Positions 1-12,707 of a stretch of 64,000 bases of DNA are shown piece after piece (within the stretch, counting starts at the first letter, position 1; each line of letters starts with the position of its first letter). The translations under genes were made by a program, and so were the position numbers. Below the pieces are notes generated by a model. It ran no database searches. It was not told the DNA's origin and worked only from the letters and a program-made list of their open reading frames with translations. The stretch comes from Candidatus Aminicenantota bacterium. Its GTDB lineage: Bacteria; Acidobacteriota; Aminicenantia; Aminicenantales; UBA4085. Where the stretch lies: assembly GCA_003141555.1 (NCBI GenBank), contig PLMN01000021.1:1268-65267 (forward strand), read 5' to 3'.

Positions 1-813
1 CTGCTCGCCTCCCACGTCTGGCAACAGGACCACAACGGCTTCACGCACCAGGATCCCGGTTTCCTCGACCACGTCATCAACAAGAAGGCCGATATCGTGC
101 GCGTTTACCTGCCGCCCGATGCCAACTGCCTGTTGTCGGTTTTTGATCACTGCCTGCGCAGCCGGCATTATGTCAACGTGGTGGTTGCGGGAAAACACGC
201 ATTGCCCCAATGGCTGACCATGGACGCCGCGATCGTGCACTGCACGGAAGGAATCGGCATCTGGCAATGGGCCAGCAACGACCAAGGCGCCGAGCCGGAC
301 GTGGTCATGGCCTGTTGCGGAGACACGCCCACGCTGGAGATCCTGGCTGCCGTTTCCATCCTTCGCAAAAATCTGCCCGATCTGAAAATCCGGGTGATCA
401 ATGTCGTTGATCTGATGAAGCTGCAGTCTGCCAGCGAGCACCCGCACGGGCTGAGCGAAACGGATTACGATTCGCTCTTCACGAAAGACAAGCACATCAT
501 CTTCGGCTTTCATGGATACCCCTGGCTCGTCCATCGGCTGACCTACCGCCGAACCAACCGCAACCTCCATGTCCGGGGTTACAAGGAAGAGGGCACGATC
601 ACGACGGCTTTTGACATGAGAGTCCAAAACGATCTGGATCGATTCCATCTCGTGCAGGATGTGATCGACCGCTTGCCGCAGTTGGGCAACAGGGGATCCT
701 CCCTGAAGCAGACGATGCAGGACAAGCTCATCGAGCACAAGCAATACATCGACAAGCACGGCCAGGACCTGCCGGAAATCCGGAACTGGAAGTGGGGTCC
801 GAACGGAATGTAG
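1..813 (+). CDS. xfp: phosphoketolase, C-terminal part (5' end outside window)
   Basis: This is the C-terminal ~270 residues of a xylulose-5-phosphate/fructose-6-phosphate phosphoketolase, a thiamine diphosphate enzyme that splits the sugar phosphate with Pi into acetyl phosphate plus glyceraldehyde-3-P or erythrose-4-P. The frame is open from base 1. Family-typical stretches are visible: an HQDPGF segment near the edge, [21 protein letters not shown], and the C-terminal [13 protein letters not shown] and [16 protein letters not shown]. The gene ends normally at 813 and is followed after 12 bases by the exchanger gene, so it is probably the upstream part of the same transcript. Rpe and RpiB downstream interconvert its pentose phosphate substrates. 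The family call is very secure; substrate preference cannot be judged. Confidence 0.96.
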   Translation: MLASHVWQQDHNGFTHQDPGFLDHVINKKADIVRVYLPPDANCLLSVFDHCLRSRHYVNVVVAGKHALPQWLTMDAAIVHCTEGIGIWQWASNDQGAEPDVVMACCGDTPTLEILAAVSILRKNLPDLKIRVINVVDLMKLQSASEHPHGLSETDYDSLFTKDKHIIFGFHGYPWLVHRLTYRRTNRNLHVRGYKEEGTITTAFDMRVQNDLDRFHLVQDVIDRLPQLGNRGSSLKQTMQDKLIEHKQYIDKHGQDLPEIRNWKWGPNGM

Positions 814-825
814 AAAGAGGCCTGG

Positions 826-1827
826 ATGACAATATTATCGGCGGCCTGCATATTTTCATCATGTTTTGTCGTGATGGCGATCTCCAGTTTCATTCTTGGT
901 CAAAGCCTTGAAAAACTTAAATTGCGCTTTCACCTATCCGGAGGGCTGCTGGGCATGCTCGCCGCGTTAGGCGCGGATACTCCTGAAATTTCATCGGCAG
1001 TCACCGCATTATTTGTTGGACAGCATGATGTCGGGGTGGGAATTATTATAGGATCCAACATTTTTAACCTGGCCGCCTTATTGGGACTCAGCGCATTAAT
1101 TGCGGGGAGACTGCCGGTAAAAAGGGAAGGCATTGTCTTTAACGGCACGGTTTCGATGATCGTGATCCTGGTGCTGGTTTTATTGATTTTCGGATTTATT
1201 TCAGGCCTGGTCAGTGTTGGATTATTATTGCTTTTGCTGGTTCCCTATGTCATCGTTTCAGGCACAAAACCTGAGCAGATGAAACGATGGAGATTACCGG
1301 AAAAAATCCACGCGCTTTTGATCGCGGCGGTCGCATCCACCGGCCCTGCTTCCCAGGGCCGTAAAATGCAGATAGGACGATCATGGCCCTGGGCCTGGCA
1401 GGGAGGCCTGGCGGTCATCGTCATCATTGCCACAAGCGTGGGCATGGTTCATTCCGCGGTTTTTTTAAGCAACGCCTGGGGAGTGAACAAAACGATCGTG
1501 GGCATGCTTGTTCTTGCGGTTTTGACCAGCATTCCCAATGTGATCACAACGATTAAAATAGCTCTGGACGGCCGGGGAACGGCCGTCATGAGCGAAGCCC
1601 TGAACAGCAACACCATAAATATTTTGTTTGGAATATGCATTTCTGCGGTCATAATGGGCCTCGGCCCCCTGACAGGAAGAACAATCATTTCAATCTGGTG
1701 GCTTATGGGCATGACATCCGTGGCTCTGGGTCTTTTATATTTTAAGAAAGGATTCACGCGGGTGAACGGAGCGATTATATTTGGCTTATATTTCGTCTTT
1801 GTCATTATTGTGATGGGCTGGAAATAA
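826..1827 (+). CDS. CaCA-family cation (Ca2+/Na+ or H+) exchanger
   Basis: This 333-residue polytopic membrane protein has two inverted alpha-repeats typical of the Ca2+:cation antiporter superfamily. The first, around residues 45-85, reads GADTPEISSAVTALFVG and then GSNIFNLAALLGLSAL. The second, around 225-275, contains LTSIPNVITTIKIAL and ALNSNTINILFGI. An acidic residue lies in the first repeat, as in ion-binding exchangers. The start ATG at 826 has AGAGG just upstream. It sits between phosphoketolase and rpiB in a tight co-directional run that ends with an ion-pumping ATPase, which suggests a role in cation balance. Which ions are exchanged cannot be read from the sequence. Confidence 0.85.
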   Translation: MTILSAACIFSSCFVVMAISSFILGQSLEKLKLRFHLSGGLLGMLAALGADTPEISSAVTALFVGQHDVGVGIIIGSNIFNLAALLGLSALIAGRLPVKREGIVFNGTVSMIVILVLVLLIFGFISGLVSVGLLLLLLVPYVIVSGTKPEQMKRWRLPEKIHALLIAAVASTGPASQGRKMQIGRSWPWAWQGGLAVIVIIATSVGMVHSAVFLSNAWGVNKTIVGMLVLAVLTSIPNVITTIKIALDGRGTAVMSEALNSNTINILFGICISAVIMGLGPLTGRTIISIWWLMGMTSVALGLLYFKKGFTRVNGAIIFGLYFVFVIIVMGWK

Positions 1828-1847
1828 TTAGCCATGGAGGAATAATG

Positions 1848-2315
1848 ATGCGCGTCGGCATAGCGGCAGACCATGGTGGGCTTGAGCTAAAAGTGTACTT
1901 GACGACAGCCCTCACGGCCGCTGGATATGAAGTGGTGGATTTCGGCGCCCATGAACTGGTTATAGAAGATGACTACCCGGATTTTGTAGTGCCCCTGGCC
2001 AGGGCGGTGGCAAGAGGTAACATCACCCGCGGCTTGGCCATCTGCGGCAGCGGGGTCGGAGCCGGCGTTGCGGCCAACAAGGTGCCCGGCGCGCGTGCGG
2101 CGCTGATCACGGATCCCTTCTCCGCTCATCAAGGGGTGGAGGACGACGACATGAACGTGATGTGTCTGGGCGGCCGGGTCACCGGACACGCTCTGGCCTG
2201 GGACTTGGTCCAGACGTTCCTAAGCGCCCGTTTCAAGGGCGCCGAACGGTTCAAGCGCCGTCTTGCGAAAATAGCGGAGCTGGAAAGCAAGCGAACGGAA
2301 CTATGCATAAAATAG
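1848..2315 (+). CDS. rpiB: ribose-5-phosphate isomerase B
   Basis: RpiB interconverts ribose-5-phosphate and ribulose-5-phosphate. The 155-residue length fits the RpiB/LacAB family. IAADHGGLELK at the N-terminus and AICGSGVGAGVAANKVPGARAAL in the middle carry the substrate-binding Asp-His pair and the catalytic Cys. ATGs occur at 1845 and 1848; GGAGG at 1836-1840 gives the better spacing to 1848. Its end overlaps the rpe start by 13 bases, so translation is probably coupled. It supplies pentose phosphate interconversion next to phosphoketolase. A decayed second copy lies directly after atpG at 12594. Confidence 0.95.
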   Translation: MRVGIAADHGGLELKVYLTTALTAAGYEVVDFGAHELVIEDDYPDFVVPLARAVARGNITRGLAICGSGVGAGVAANKVPGARAALITDPFSAHQGVEDDDMNVMCLGGRVTGHALAWDLVQTFLSARFKGAERFKRRLAKIAELESKRTELCIK

Positions 2316-3013
2316 AAGTTTTGCCCTCTTTACTTGCAGCGGATTTTTCCGACTTGGGGGGGGCGATAAGAAAAATCGAGGCTGCCGGATGCTCCAAGCT
2401 TCATCTGGACATCATGGACGGTCATTTTGTTCCCAATATTACTTTTGGGCCTGCATTAATAGGATCCATAAGAAAAATATCCCGGCTTTTTTTCCAGGCT
2501 CATTTAATGATCGACAGGCCGGAACGCTACATAGAGACTTTTAAAAGAGCAGGCGTCGACGGGATCATCATCCATGAGGAGTCTTGCTGTAATTTTCGCA
2601 GCACGTTAGAAACTATCAGGGCATTTAAGCTTAAAGCCGGAATAACCCTTAAGCCCGGAACTCCGGTGGATAGCATCAAAGATGTCGCAAAAAGGTTAGA
2701 TTACATTTTGATCATGTCCGTTGAGCCGGGGTTTTCAGGACAGGCCTTTATAAAAGGCACGGAACGAAAAATAGCGCAGGCCAGAGAACTCTTAAGAAAC
2801 AAGGGCCTAAATGTGATAATAGGGGTTGATGGCGGCATAAAGCTTAAAACGATAGGGAAGGTGGTCAAGGCCGGCGCGGATGAACTCATTTGCGGGGAGG
2901 CGGTTTTTGCCGGAGATATCGTCAAAAACATAAAATCTCTTTACAAAAAAGCGAATGAGGCTGCTAAGCGGATGAACGGAGAGGAATCGCCATGCAAAGC
3001 GTATCGGAAATGA
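2303..3013 (+). CDS. rpe: ribulose-phosphate 3-epimerase
   Basis: Rpe interconverts ribulose-5-P and xylulose-5-P, the latter being a phosphoketolase substrate. The 236-residue protein starts MHKIEVLPSLLAADFSDL. It has the metal-binding HLDIMDGHFVPNITFGP segment (about 32-48), AHLMIDRP, MSVEPGFSGQAF (about 137-148) and the phosphate-binding GVDGGIK. I chose the ATG at 2303 because the protein aligns with the family from there; the open frame upstream is only the shadow of rpiB. The gene looks more AT-rich than its neighbours, hinting at a different origin from the adjoining GC-rich aldolase and isomerase genes. It overlaps the aldolase gene by 22 bases. Confidence 0.96.
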   Translation: MHKIEVLPSLLAADFSDLGGAIRKIEAAGCSKLHLDIMDGHFVPNITFGPALIGSIRKISRLFFQAHLMIDRPERYIETFKRAGVDGIIIHEESCCNFRSTLETIRAFKLKAGITLKPGTPVDSIKDVAKRLDYILIMSVEPGFSGQAFIKGTERKIAQARELLRNKGLNVIIGVDGGIKLKTIGKVVKAGADELICGEAVFAGDIVKNIKSLYKKANEAAKRMNGEESPCKAYRK

Positions 3014-4034
3014 ATGCCCAAGGGCTTATCGACACCGCGAGGGCGCTGGTCGCCGGCGACAAGGGCCTGCTGGCGATGGATGAGAGCAATCCAACCTGCA
3101 ACAAGCGATTTGCCATGGTGGGGATTCCCCAGACCGAGGAAGCCCGGCGCGCCTATCGGGAGTTGATTGTGACGACGCCCGGTCTCGGTGAATGCATCAG
3201 TGGCGTGATCCTCTACGACGAAACGATCCGCCAGCGGAAGAAAGATGGCACTCCATTCATCAAAGTCATCATCGATGCGGGAATCATTCCCGGCATCAAA
3301 GTCGACACCGGGGCCAAGAACCTGGCGGGTCATCCCGGAGAGAAAATAACCGAAGGCCTGGACGGATTGCGCGAACGCCTGGCTGAATACTTTCAAATAG
3401 GCGCCCGTTTTGCCAAATGGCGTGCGGTGATTGCCGTGGGCGCCGGCATCCCCAGCCGGGGTTGTATCGAGGCCAACGCGCAAGCATTGGCTCGCTATGC
3501 CGCGTTATGTCAGGAAGCCGGATTGGTCCCCATCGTCGAGCCGGAAGTGCTCATGGACGGCGAACATACCCTCAATCGGTGCGGCGAGGTCACCGAGGAC
3601 GTCCTGCGGACGGTCTTCGGCCAGCTTTTTATACAACGGGTGGCGCTGGAGGGGATGATCCTAAAGCCCAATATGGTGCTTCCGGGATTGACCTGCCCCA
3701 AGCAAGAAGGGGTGGACGAGGTGGCCGACGCCACGGTGAAATGTCTCCTGCGAGCCGTTCCCGCCGCCGTGCCGGGGATTGCGTTCTTATCGGGCGGCCA
3801 ATCCGGCGAACTGGCCTCGGCCCGCTTGAATGCCATGAATGTCAGATTCAAGTCGCGGCGGCCTTGGGCTTTGGCGTTTTCGTTTGCCCGCGCCATCCAG
3901 CAACCGGCCTTGGAGATTTGGCACGGCCGGGAGGCCACCGTGCCTGCGGCACAGCAAGCTCTGTATCATCGAGCCCGGTGCAATGGGGCGGCGCGCCGAG
4001 GCGAATACAATGCCGCGATGGAAAGGACATGGGC

Positions 4035-4038
<4 letters not shown>
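2992..4038 (+). CDS. fba: class I fructose-bisphosphate aldolase
   Basis: This Schiff-base aldolase interconverts fructose-1,6-bisphosphate with dihydroxyacetone-P and glyceraldehyde-3-P. It has 348 residues, the normal class I length. [15 protein letters not shown] near residue 24, [25 protein letters not shown], the IVEPEVL strand, and [11 protein letters not shown] with the catalytic lysine around residue 223 all match. [12 protein letters not shown] follows, the usual phosphate-binding loop. GGAGAGG lies just upstream of ATG 2992. The gene overlaps rpe upstream and pgi downstream, so the sugar-phosphate block is translationally coupled. The C-terminus ends [14 protein letters not shown], as in other members. 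Confidence 0.96.
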
Positions 4039-7604
<3,566 letters not shown>

Positions 7605-7612
<8 letters not shown>

Positions 7613-7943
7613 AAAACCGAAAATCAAACGCGCAAATGACCTGACCGAGTTTAGCCGGGAGGTCGGTGCGAAGGCGGCGCGCAAGCTCAAGGCGCGGCGC
7701 AACTCCACGAACGTCGTCTGGTTCGGCCTGGGCATGATGGGGCTTATCGGCTGGTCGGTAGCGGTTCCGACGGTTCTTGGCGCTGCGTTTGGAATCTGGC
7801 TGGACCATCGACATTCAGGGAGTCATTCCTGGACGCTGATATTGCTGATCATCGGCTTGGTCATAGGTTGTTTGAATGCCTGGCATTGGGTGGGTAAGGA
7901 AGAAAAGGAAATGCGCGAGGATCAGGAAAATACTGATGAATGA
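7605..7943 (+). CDS. atpQ: N-type ATPase accessory membrane subunit AtpQ
   Basis: The 112-residue membrane protein belongs to the AtpI-like ATPase_gene1 group, which in N-ATPase operons is called AtpQ. A cationic N-terminal region (about 1-38, with KAARKLKARRNST) precedes two hydrophobic helices at about 42-67 and 74-94, with LGAAFGIWLDH between them. Its position directly after atpC and before atpR is diagnostic of N-ATPase operons and not of the housekeeping F-type operon. The starting ATG overlaps atpC by 8 bases. By analogy it may help assemble the c-ring or handle Mg2+; that is inference. Confidence 0.85.
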
Positions 7944-8250
7944 GATGTTGACCATGGTAACGGCTTTGGTGACGGGCGTTTTGCTCGGTGCGCTGTTCTT
8001 CGGCGGCCTGTGGTGGACAATTCAGAAGGGGGTTTCGTCCAAACGGCCGGCGCTTTGGTTCTTTGGAAGCCTGTTGCTCCGAACGAGCCTGGCCCTGGCC
8101 GGTTTCTATTTTCTCGCGCGCGGTCATTGGCAGAGGCTGTTAATGGGCCTCCTTGGATTTGTCCTGGCGCGCCTGATCGTGATGCGGCTGACCGGCCCGC
8201 CAATCGGACACCGCGACTCGCCGGCGAAGGAGATCAGCCATGCACCTTAG
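7936..8250 (+). CDS. atpR: N-type ATPase accessory membrane subunit AtpR
   Basis: The 104-residue membrane protein fits AtpR, the subunit unique to N-ATPase operons. Three hydrophobic segments can be seen: around 5-28 (MVTALVTGVLLGALFFGGLWW), around 38-60 (PALWFFGSLLLRTSLALAGFYF) and around 66-82. Conserved arginines sit in the last two segments (LLRTSL, LARLIVMRL). AtpR is thought to interact with the c-subunit carboxylate, but its precise task is not settled. It overlaps atpQ by 8 bases and atpB by 11, so it is translated as part of the same unit. ATG 7945 is an alternative start. Confidence 0.88.
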   Translation: MNEMLTMVTALVTGVLLGALFFGGLWWTIQKGVSSKRPALWFFGSLLLRTSLALAGFYFLARGHWQRLLMGLLGFVLARLIVMRLTGPPIGHRDSPAKEISHAP

Positions 8251-8935
8251 TCCCGATCAGATGATCTTCTGGCAATTTGGGTTTCTTAAGCTCAACGCCA
8301 CCATTGTGTTCACGTGGGGACTGATGTTCGTGCTGGCCGTCGGTTCAAAACTCATTACCCGCAGGCTTTCGGTGGATCTTAAACGTTCCCGCTGGCAAAA
8401 CCTTCTGGAAATCGTCGTCACCGCCATCCAGAAGCAAATTGAAGAAGTCGGCTTGAGTGAACCGCGGAAATATCTCGGCTTTATAGGTACGCTCTTTCTG
8501 TTTGTTGCCGCCGCCGCCCTCTGCACTATCATCCCCGGCTACCAGCCGCCGACGGGCTCGCTCTCGACTACGGCTGCACTCGCGCTGTGCGTGTTTGTGG
8601 CCGTGCCGTTCTTCGGCATTATGGAGCAAGGGGTGGGCAACTACCTGAAGTCGTATATGAAGCCGACGTTTATCATGCTGCCGTTTAACATCATCAGCGA
8701 ACTTTCTCGCACGCTGGCCCTGTCCGTTCGTTTGTTCGGCAACATGATGAGCGGGGCGATGATTATCGCCATCCTCCTCACGATTATGCCCTTCATTTTT
8801 CCGATCCTCATGACGGTGCTCGGCCTGCTCACCGGCATGGTGCAGGCCTACATCTTCGGCATCCTGGCCGCGGTTTATATCGCGGCCGCCACGCGAGTCC
8901 GGAAGCCTAAGCCGGAACCCGAGGCCGCACATTGA
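8240..8935 (+). CDS. atpB: N-type ATPase subunit a
   Basis: Subunit a forms the half-channels that pass ions to the c-ring. The 231-residue protein has five to six hydrophobic segments. The essential arginine helix is ELSRTLALSVRLFGNMMSG, about residues 153-171, with the invariant Arg in LSVRLFGNM. The last helix AYIFGILAAVYIAAA matches the family end. AAGGAG precedes ATG 8240. It is co-translated with atpR (11-base overlap) and followed by atpE after 31 bases. It is shorter than many housekeeping a subunits, as usual for this clade. Confidence 0.94.
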   Translation: MHLSPDQMIFWQFGFLKLNATIVFTWGLMFVLAVGSKLITRRLSVDLKRSRWQNLLEIVVTAIQKQIEEVGLSEPRKYLGFIGTLFLFVAAAALCTIIPGYQPPTGSLSTTAALALCVFVAVPFFGIMEQGVGNYLKSYMKPTFIMLPFNIISELSRTLALSVRLFGNMMSGAMIIAILLTIMPFIFPILMTVLGLLTGMVQAYIFGILAAVYIAAATRVRKPKPEPEAAH

Positions 8936-8966
8936 AATACGAACGACGACAAGAAAAGGAGAATCC

Positions 8967-9248
8967 ATGGATACAATGACGATTATCGCAGTGGCATCCA
9001 TTGTCATCGCGGGCATCACCACCGGTTTCGGTACGATGGGGCCTGCGCTGGCGGAAGGAAGAGCGGTCGCGACGGCGCTCAGTGCCTTGGCACAGCAGCC
9101 TGATGCCTCCGCCACCATCACCCGGACCCTGTTTGTCGGCCTGGCGATGATCGAGTCTACGGCCATTTACTGCTTCGTGGTCACGATGATTCTCATCTTC
9201 GCCAACCCGTTCTGGAACCACGTCATCGCAAAAGTCGCAGGAAAGTAA
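8967..9248 (+). CDS. atpE: N-type ATPase c-ring subunit with double-carboxylate ion site
   Basis: The 93-residue hairpin forms the rotor ring. Helix 1 carries GPALAEGRAVATALSAL and helix 2 carries GLAMIESTAIYCFVV. Aligned without gaps to the Na+-type c subunit of Ilyobacter, the Glu-Ser-Thr..Tyr ligands of helix 2 are all present. The helix 1 Gln (position 32 there) is Glu here, giving two carboxylates. That pair is characteristic of N-ATPase c subunits. The Burkholderia pseudomallei N-ATPase, of the same class, was reported to have a c17 ring and to be H+-coupled, so Na+ use should not be assumed. AGGAG precedes ATG 8967. Confidence 0.94.
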   Translation: MDTMTIIAVASIVIAGITTGFGTMGPALAEGRAVATALSALAQQPDASATITRTLFVGLAMIESTAIYCFVVTMILIFANPFWNHVIAKVAGK

Positions 9249-9251
9249 CCC

Positions 9252-10097
9252 ATGCTCATCGATTGGTTTACCGTCGGTGCGCAAGTTCTCAACTTCCTCA
9301 TTTTGGTGTGGTTGCTGAAGCGCTTCCTTTACAAACCGATTCTCCACGCCATCGATGAGAGGGAGAAGCGGATCGCCACGGAACTCGCGAACGCCGACAA
9401 GAAAAAGGCCGAAGCCCAAAAGGAACGCGATGAGTTTCAGCACAAGAACGAGGAGCTCGACCAGCAACGCGCCGCTCTTTTGGGCAAAGCGACGAACGAA
9501 GCGCAGGCCGAACGTCAGCGGCTTCTCGACGAAGCGCGGAAGGCCGCGGCGGTTTTAAGTTCAAAACTTCAGGAAACGTCGAGAAACGAAGAACATGCCT
9601 TGCATCAAGCCATCCGCCGCAGGACCCAGCAAGAAGTCTTTGCGATCGCTCGTAAAGCGTTGACGGATCTTGCCACGACGAGTTTGGAAGAACGTTTGGG
9701 CGAGGTGTTTACTCGCCGCTTGCGAGAGATGGACGGCAAGATGAAAGCCGGACTCGCCGAGGCCCTCAAGACGGCGTCCGGCCCCGCGATCGTACGCAGC
9801 GCGTTTGACCTGCCCGCGGAACAGCGGGCGGCGATACAAAATGCGCTCAACGAAACCTTTTCGGCTGAAATTCGCGTCCGGTTTGAGACCGCGCCGGACC
9901 TGATCAGCGGCATTGAACTCACCACGAACGGGCTGAAGGTAGCGTGGAGCATCGCGGATTACCTTGCGTCGCTGGAAAAGGGCGTCGATGAGCTTATGAA
10001 AGAGCAGGACAAACGCGAAGCCAAAGCTGAACCTAAGGCTGAGGCCAAAGCCAAGTCTAAACCTGAAGATCCTAAACTCGAAACAAAGAGCAAATGA
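9252..10097 (+). CDS. atpF: N-type ATPase subunit b fused to a delta-like domain
   Basis: The 281-residue protein combines peripheral-stalk roles. An N-terminal membrane helix (about 4-25, [18 protein letters not shown]) is followed by a long charged coiled coil (about 35-125). The region about 130-245 ends [20 protein letters not shown], which resembles the end of delta/OSCP subunits. The operon has no separate atpH, so this gene probably supplies that function, as in other N-ATPases. The last ~30 residues form a Lys/Ala/Glu/Pro tail ([17 protein letters not shown]) like those on AtpD and AtpA. It overlaps atpA by 4 bases (ATGA). Confidence 0.92.
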   Translation: MLIDWFTVGAQVLNFLILVWLLKRFLYKPILHAIDEREKRIATELANADKKKAEAQKERDEFQHKNEELDQQRAALLGKATNEAQAERQRLLDEARKAAAVLSSKLQETSRNEEHALHQAIRRRTQQEVFAIARKALTDLATTSLEERLGEVFTRRLREMDGKMKAGLAEALKTASGPAIVRSAFDLPAEQRAAIQNALNETFSAEIRVRFETAPDLISGIELTTNGLKVAWSIADYLASLEKGVDELMKEQDKREAKAEPKAEAKAKSKPEDPKLETKSK

Positions 10098-11707
10098 ACA
10101 TGGACCCAGAGAGCCTCCAGAGCGATTTCGACAGCGCGTTTGCCGGAATTAGCCAAGTGCGGGAAGCTTTCTTGCCGCAACTGAGGCCCCTGGAGGTGGG
10201 CACGATTACCAGTGTCGCGACAGGCATCGTCAAGGTCTCCGGCCTTCCCAGCGTGGGCTATGAGGAGTTGGTTAAGTTTCCCGGCGATCTGCTCGGCATT
10301 GCGTTCAACGTGGACGCGGATGATATCGGCGTCGTTTTGCTCGGTGAATACTGGCATATTCACGCGGGAGATGAAGTCCAGCGCACGGGCCGGGTCATGG
10401 ACGTGGCCGTGGGCGATGGACTCTTGGGGCGCGTAATAGATCCGCTCGGTCGGTCACTGGACGGCAAAGGCCCGGTGGTCTCCAGCAAGCGCCTGCCCGT
10501 CGAACGACCAGCCCCACCCATCATGGACCGCGCGCCGGTCACGGTGCCTCTCCAGACCGGCCTCAAAGTCATCGATGCGCTTATTCCCATTGGGCGCGGA
10601 CAGCGCGAGTTGATTCTCGGCGACCGCCAGACGGGCAAGACCGCCATAGCGATTGACACCATCCTCAATCAGCGGGGCCAGAATGTCGTGTGCGTTTATT
10701 GTGCCATCGGCCAGCGTGCATCCGCCGTGGCGAAGGCCGTGGCGACCTTAGGGGAAAAAGGCGCATTGGAATATACCGTCCTCGTCGTAACCGAGGGCAA
10801 CGACTCCCCCGGTCTCGCTTACATTGCTCCTTACGCCGCCACCAGCATCGCGGAGTCTTTCATGGAAGCGGGCCGAGATGTGCTGATCGTCTACGACGAC
10901 CTTACTCATCACGCACGCGCCTACCGCGAACTCTCTCTCTTGCTGCGCCGTCCCCCCGGTCGCGAAGCGTTTCCCGGCGACATCTTTTATATCCATTCGC
11001 GGCTGCTCGAACGCGCGACGCACCTGCGCAAGGAACTCGGCGGCGGCTCTCTCACAGCGCTGCCCATCATTGAAACCGAAGCGCAAGACATTTCCGCCTA
11101 TATTCCGACGAACTTGATTTCGATCACGGATGGACAAATTTATCTCTCGCCGTCGCTATTCGAATTGGGTATGCTGCCCGCGGTCGATGTCGGGAAATCC
11201 GTTTCGCGCGTCGGCGGCAAAGCGCAGCGCGCGGCCTATCGCGCCGTGACGGGCGACCTCAAGCTCGCCTACGCACAGTTCGTGGAACTCGAGACATTTT
11301 CTCGGTTCGGCGCCCGCCTGGATGAAAATACCCGCAAGATCATCGAGCACGGACGGCGAATTCGCGCTTGTCTCAAGCAGCCGGAATTCGCCCCGGTTTC
11401 CGTGCCCGCACAAATTGCGGTGCTATTGGCATTGACCGCTGGAATCTTCGACCGCGTGCCGCTTGACCGGATGACGGACGCCGAGGGCGTGCTACGCAAG
11501 GCAGCGGCGGAGATTCCGGCGGAGGTGCGTGAGCGATTGGATACCGCCGATAAATTGAGCGACGAGGATCGCAAAACGATTATCGAAATCGCCCGAAAAT
11601 CATTGGCCCCGTTCCAACCCAAGCCGGAATCCAAGCCCGAGGCCAAAGCGGAAGCAAAAACGGAGATCAAGCCCAAGCCCAAAGGGGTGCTCAAAGAGAA
11701 GTCATGA
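10094..11707 (+). CDS. atpA: N-type ATPase subunit alpha
   Basis: This is the non-catalytic nucleotide-binding subunit, 537 residues. Walker A is [10 protein letters not shown] (about 176-185). [64 protein letters not shown] and the VGGKAQ stretch are standard alpha motifs. The stator-facing N-terminus is shorter than in most F1 alphas. The last ~32 residues are again rich in Lys/Pro/Glu/Ala ([18 protein letters not shown]). The start overlaps atpF and the stop overlaps atpG, each by 4 bases. Confidence 0.95.
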   Translation: MNMDPESLQSDFDSAFAGISQVREAFLPQLRPLEVGTITSVATGIVKVSGLPSVGYEELVKFPGDLLGIAFNVDADDIGVVLLGEYWHIHAGDEVQRTGRVMDVAVGDGLLGRVIDPLGRSLDGKGPVVSSKRLPVERPAPPIMDRAPVTVPLQTGLKVIDALIPIGRGQRELILGDRQTGKTAIAIDTILNQRGQNVVCVYCAIGQRASAVAKAVATLGEKGALEYTVLVVTEGNDSPGLAYIAPYAATSIAESFMEAGRDVLIVYDDLTHHARAYRELSLLLRRPPGREAFPGDIFYIHSRLLERATHLRKELGGGSLTALPIIETEAQDISAYIPTNLISITDGQIYLSPSLFELGMLPAVDVGKSVSRVGGKAQRAAYRAVTGDLKLAYAQFVELETFSRFGARLDENTRKIIEHGRRIRACLKQPEFAPVSVPAQIAVLLALTAGIFDRVPLDRMTDAEGVLRKAAAEIPAEVRERLDTADKLSDEDRKTIIEIARKSLAPFQPKPESKPEAKAEAKTEIKPKPKGVLKEKS

Positions 11708-12597
11708 GCGAAACCACGGCGAGTCTGCGCCGAAAGATCGAGAATGCCGGTGATCTCCAATCCGTCGTCCGCACGATGAAAGCCCTTGCCGCCTCTAGCA
11801 TCGGACAATACGAAAAATCTGTGCGCGCGTTGGGCGACTATTATCACACCGTGGAGTTGGGGTTGGGCGTATGTTTCCGGGAAAGCGGGCCGGCACCCTT
11901 GATCGGAGAACGCCAAGAACAAACAGGTGCTGGTGCGATCGACGCGGTCGTATTCGGTTCAGACCAGGGATTGGTAGGCCAGTTTAATGATGTGGTCGCC
12001 GAATTTGCGATTAAGACCCTTGCTCCCTTGCCCGGCAAACACCGAATCTGGGCGGTCGGTGAGCGCGTTCGCGCGCGCTTAGCTGATGGGGGGTTGCCGG
12101 AGGCGGGATTCTTCCCCGTGCCGAACTCCGTCAAAGCCATCACTCCGCTCGTCGGGCAGATTCTTGTGGAGAGCGAGACGCGCCAAAATCATGGGGAAGT
12201 CACAGAACTCCACCTCTTCTACAACCGCCCTACGTCCGGGGCGGTTTATGCGCCCGTCAGTCAGCGCCTGCTGCCGCTGGACGAAAACTGGAGACGCAAG
12301 CTATTTGATCTTCCCTGGCCGACGGGAAACTTGCCCGAGGTCATGGGTGGCGGCACGGCAACCTTGCGGGCGCTCATCCGCGAATATCTTTTCGTCTCGC
12401 TTTTCCGGGCGTGCGCCGAATCCCTGGCCAGCGAAAACGCGAGCCGCCTGGCGGCGATGCAACGCGCCGACAAAAACATCGACGACTTACTGGAAGACCT
12501 CAACGGGACGTTCCATCGTTTGCGCCAAAGCGGCATCGACGAGGAACTGTTCGACGTCATTTCCGGCTTCGAAGCATTGAGCGGTGTGGAGAAATGA
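11704..12597 (+). CDS. atpG: N-type ATPase subunit gamma
   Basis: The 297-residue central-stalk subunit starts with the long N-terminal helix [30 protein letters not shown] and ends with the C-terminal helix region containing [34 protein letters not shown]. The middle Rossmann-like part contains [17 protein letters not shown]. It is the last subunit gene of the operon; no delta gene follows, as expected for an N-ATPase. Its stop codon overlaps the ATGATG of a decayed rpiB copy. Confidence 0.92.
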   Translation: MSETTASLRRKIENAGDLQSVVRTMKALAASSIGQYEKSVRALGDYYHTVELGLGVCFRESGPAPLIGERQEQTGAGAIDAVVFGSDQGLVGQFNDVVAEFAIKTLAPLPGKHRIWAVGERVRARLADGGLPEAGFFPVPNSVKAITPLVGQILVESETRQNHGEVTELHLFYNRPTSGAVYAPVSQRLLPLDENWRRKLFDLPWPTGNLPEVMGGGTATLRALIREYLFVSLFRACAESLASENASRLAAMQRADKNIDDLLEDLNGTFHRLRQSGIDEELFDVISGFEALSGVEK

Positions 12598-12650
12598 TGT
12601 GCATAGCTGCGGACCAGTGGGGGTTGAGTTGAAACAGATAGCCGCCCCTC
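12594..12650 (+). pseudogene. decayed 5' fragment of a second rpiB
   Basis: Directly at the atpG stop the sequence ATGATG is followed by GCATAGCTGCGGACCA and then GTGGGGGTTGAGTTGAAA. This closely follows the start of the intact rpiB at 1845-1890 (GCATAGCGGCAGACCATGGT, then GGGCTTGAGCTAAAA). Reading frames give M-C-I-A-A-D-Q and, after a shift, G-V-E-L-K-Q, against IAADHGGLELK. The fragment lacks six bases near the start, has lost frame at GACCA, and fades after about 55 bases. The overlap of its start with the atpG stop matches the coupled style of the operon. The remaining bases to 12707 show nothing recognisable. Confidence 0.55.
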
Positions 12651-12707
12651 AAACCGCTCTGGAGGGACGGCCTGACACCTGGCCTCGATGTTGATAGGAA
12701 ATCCAAC

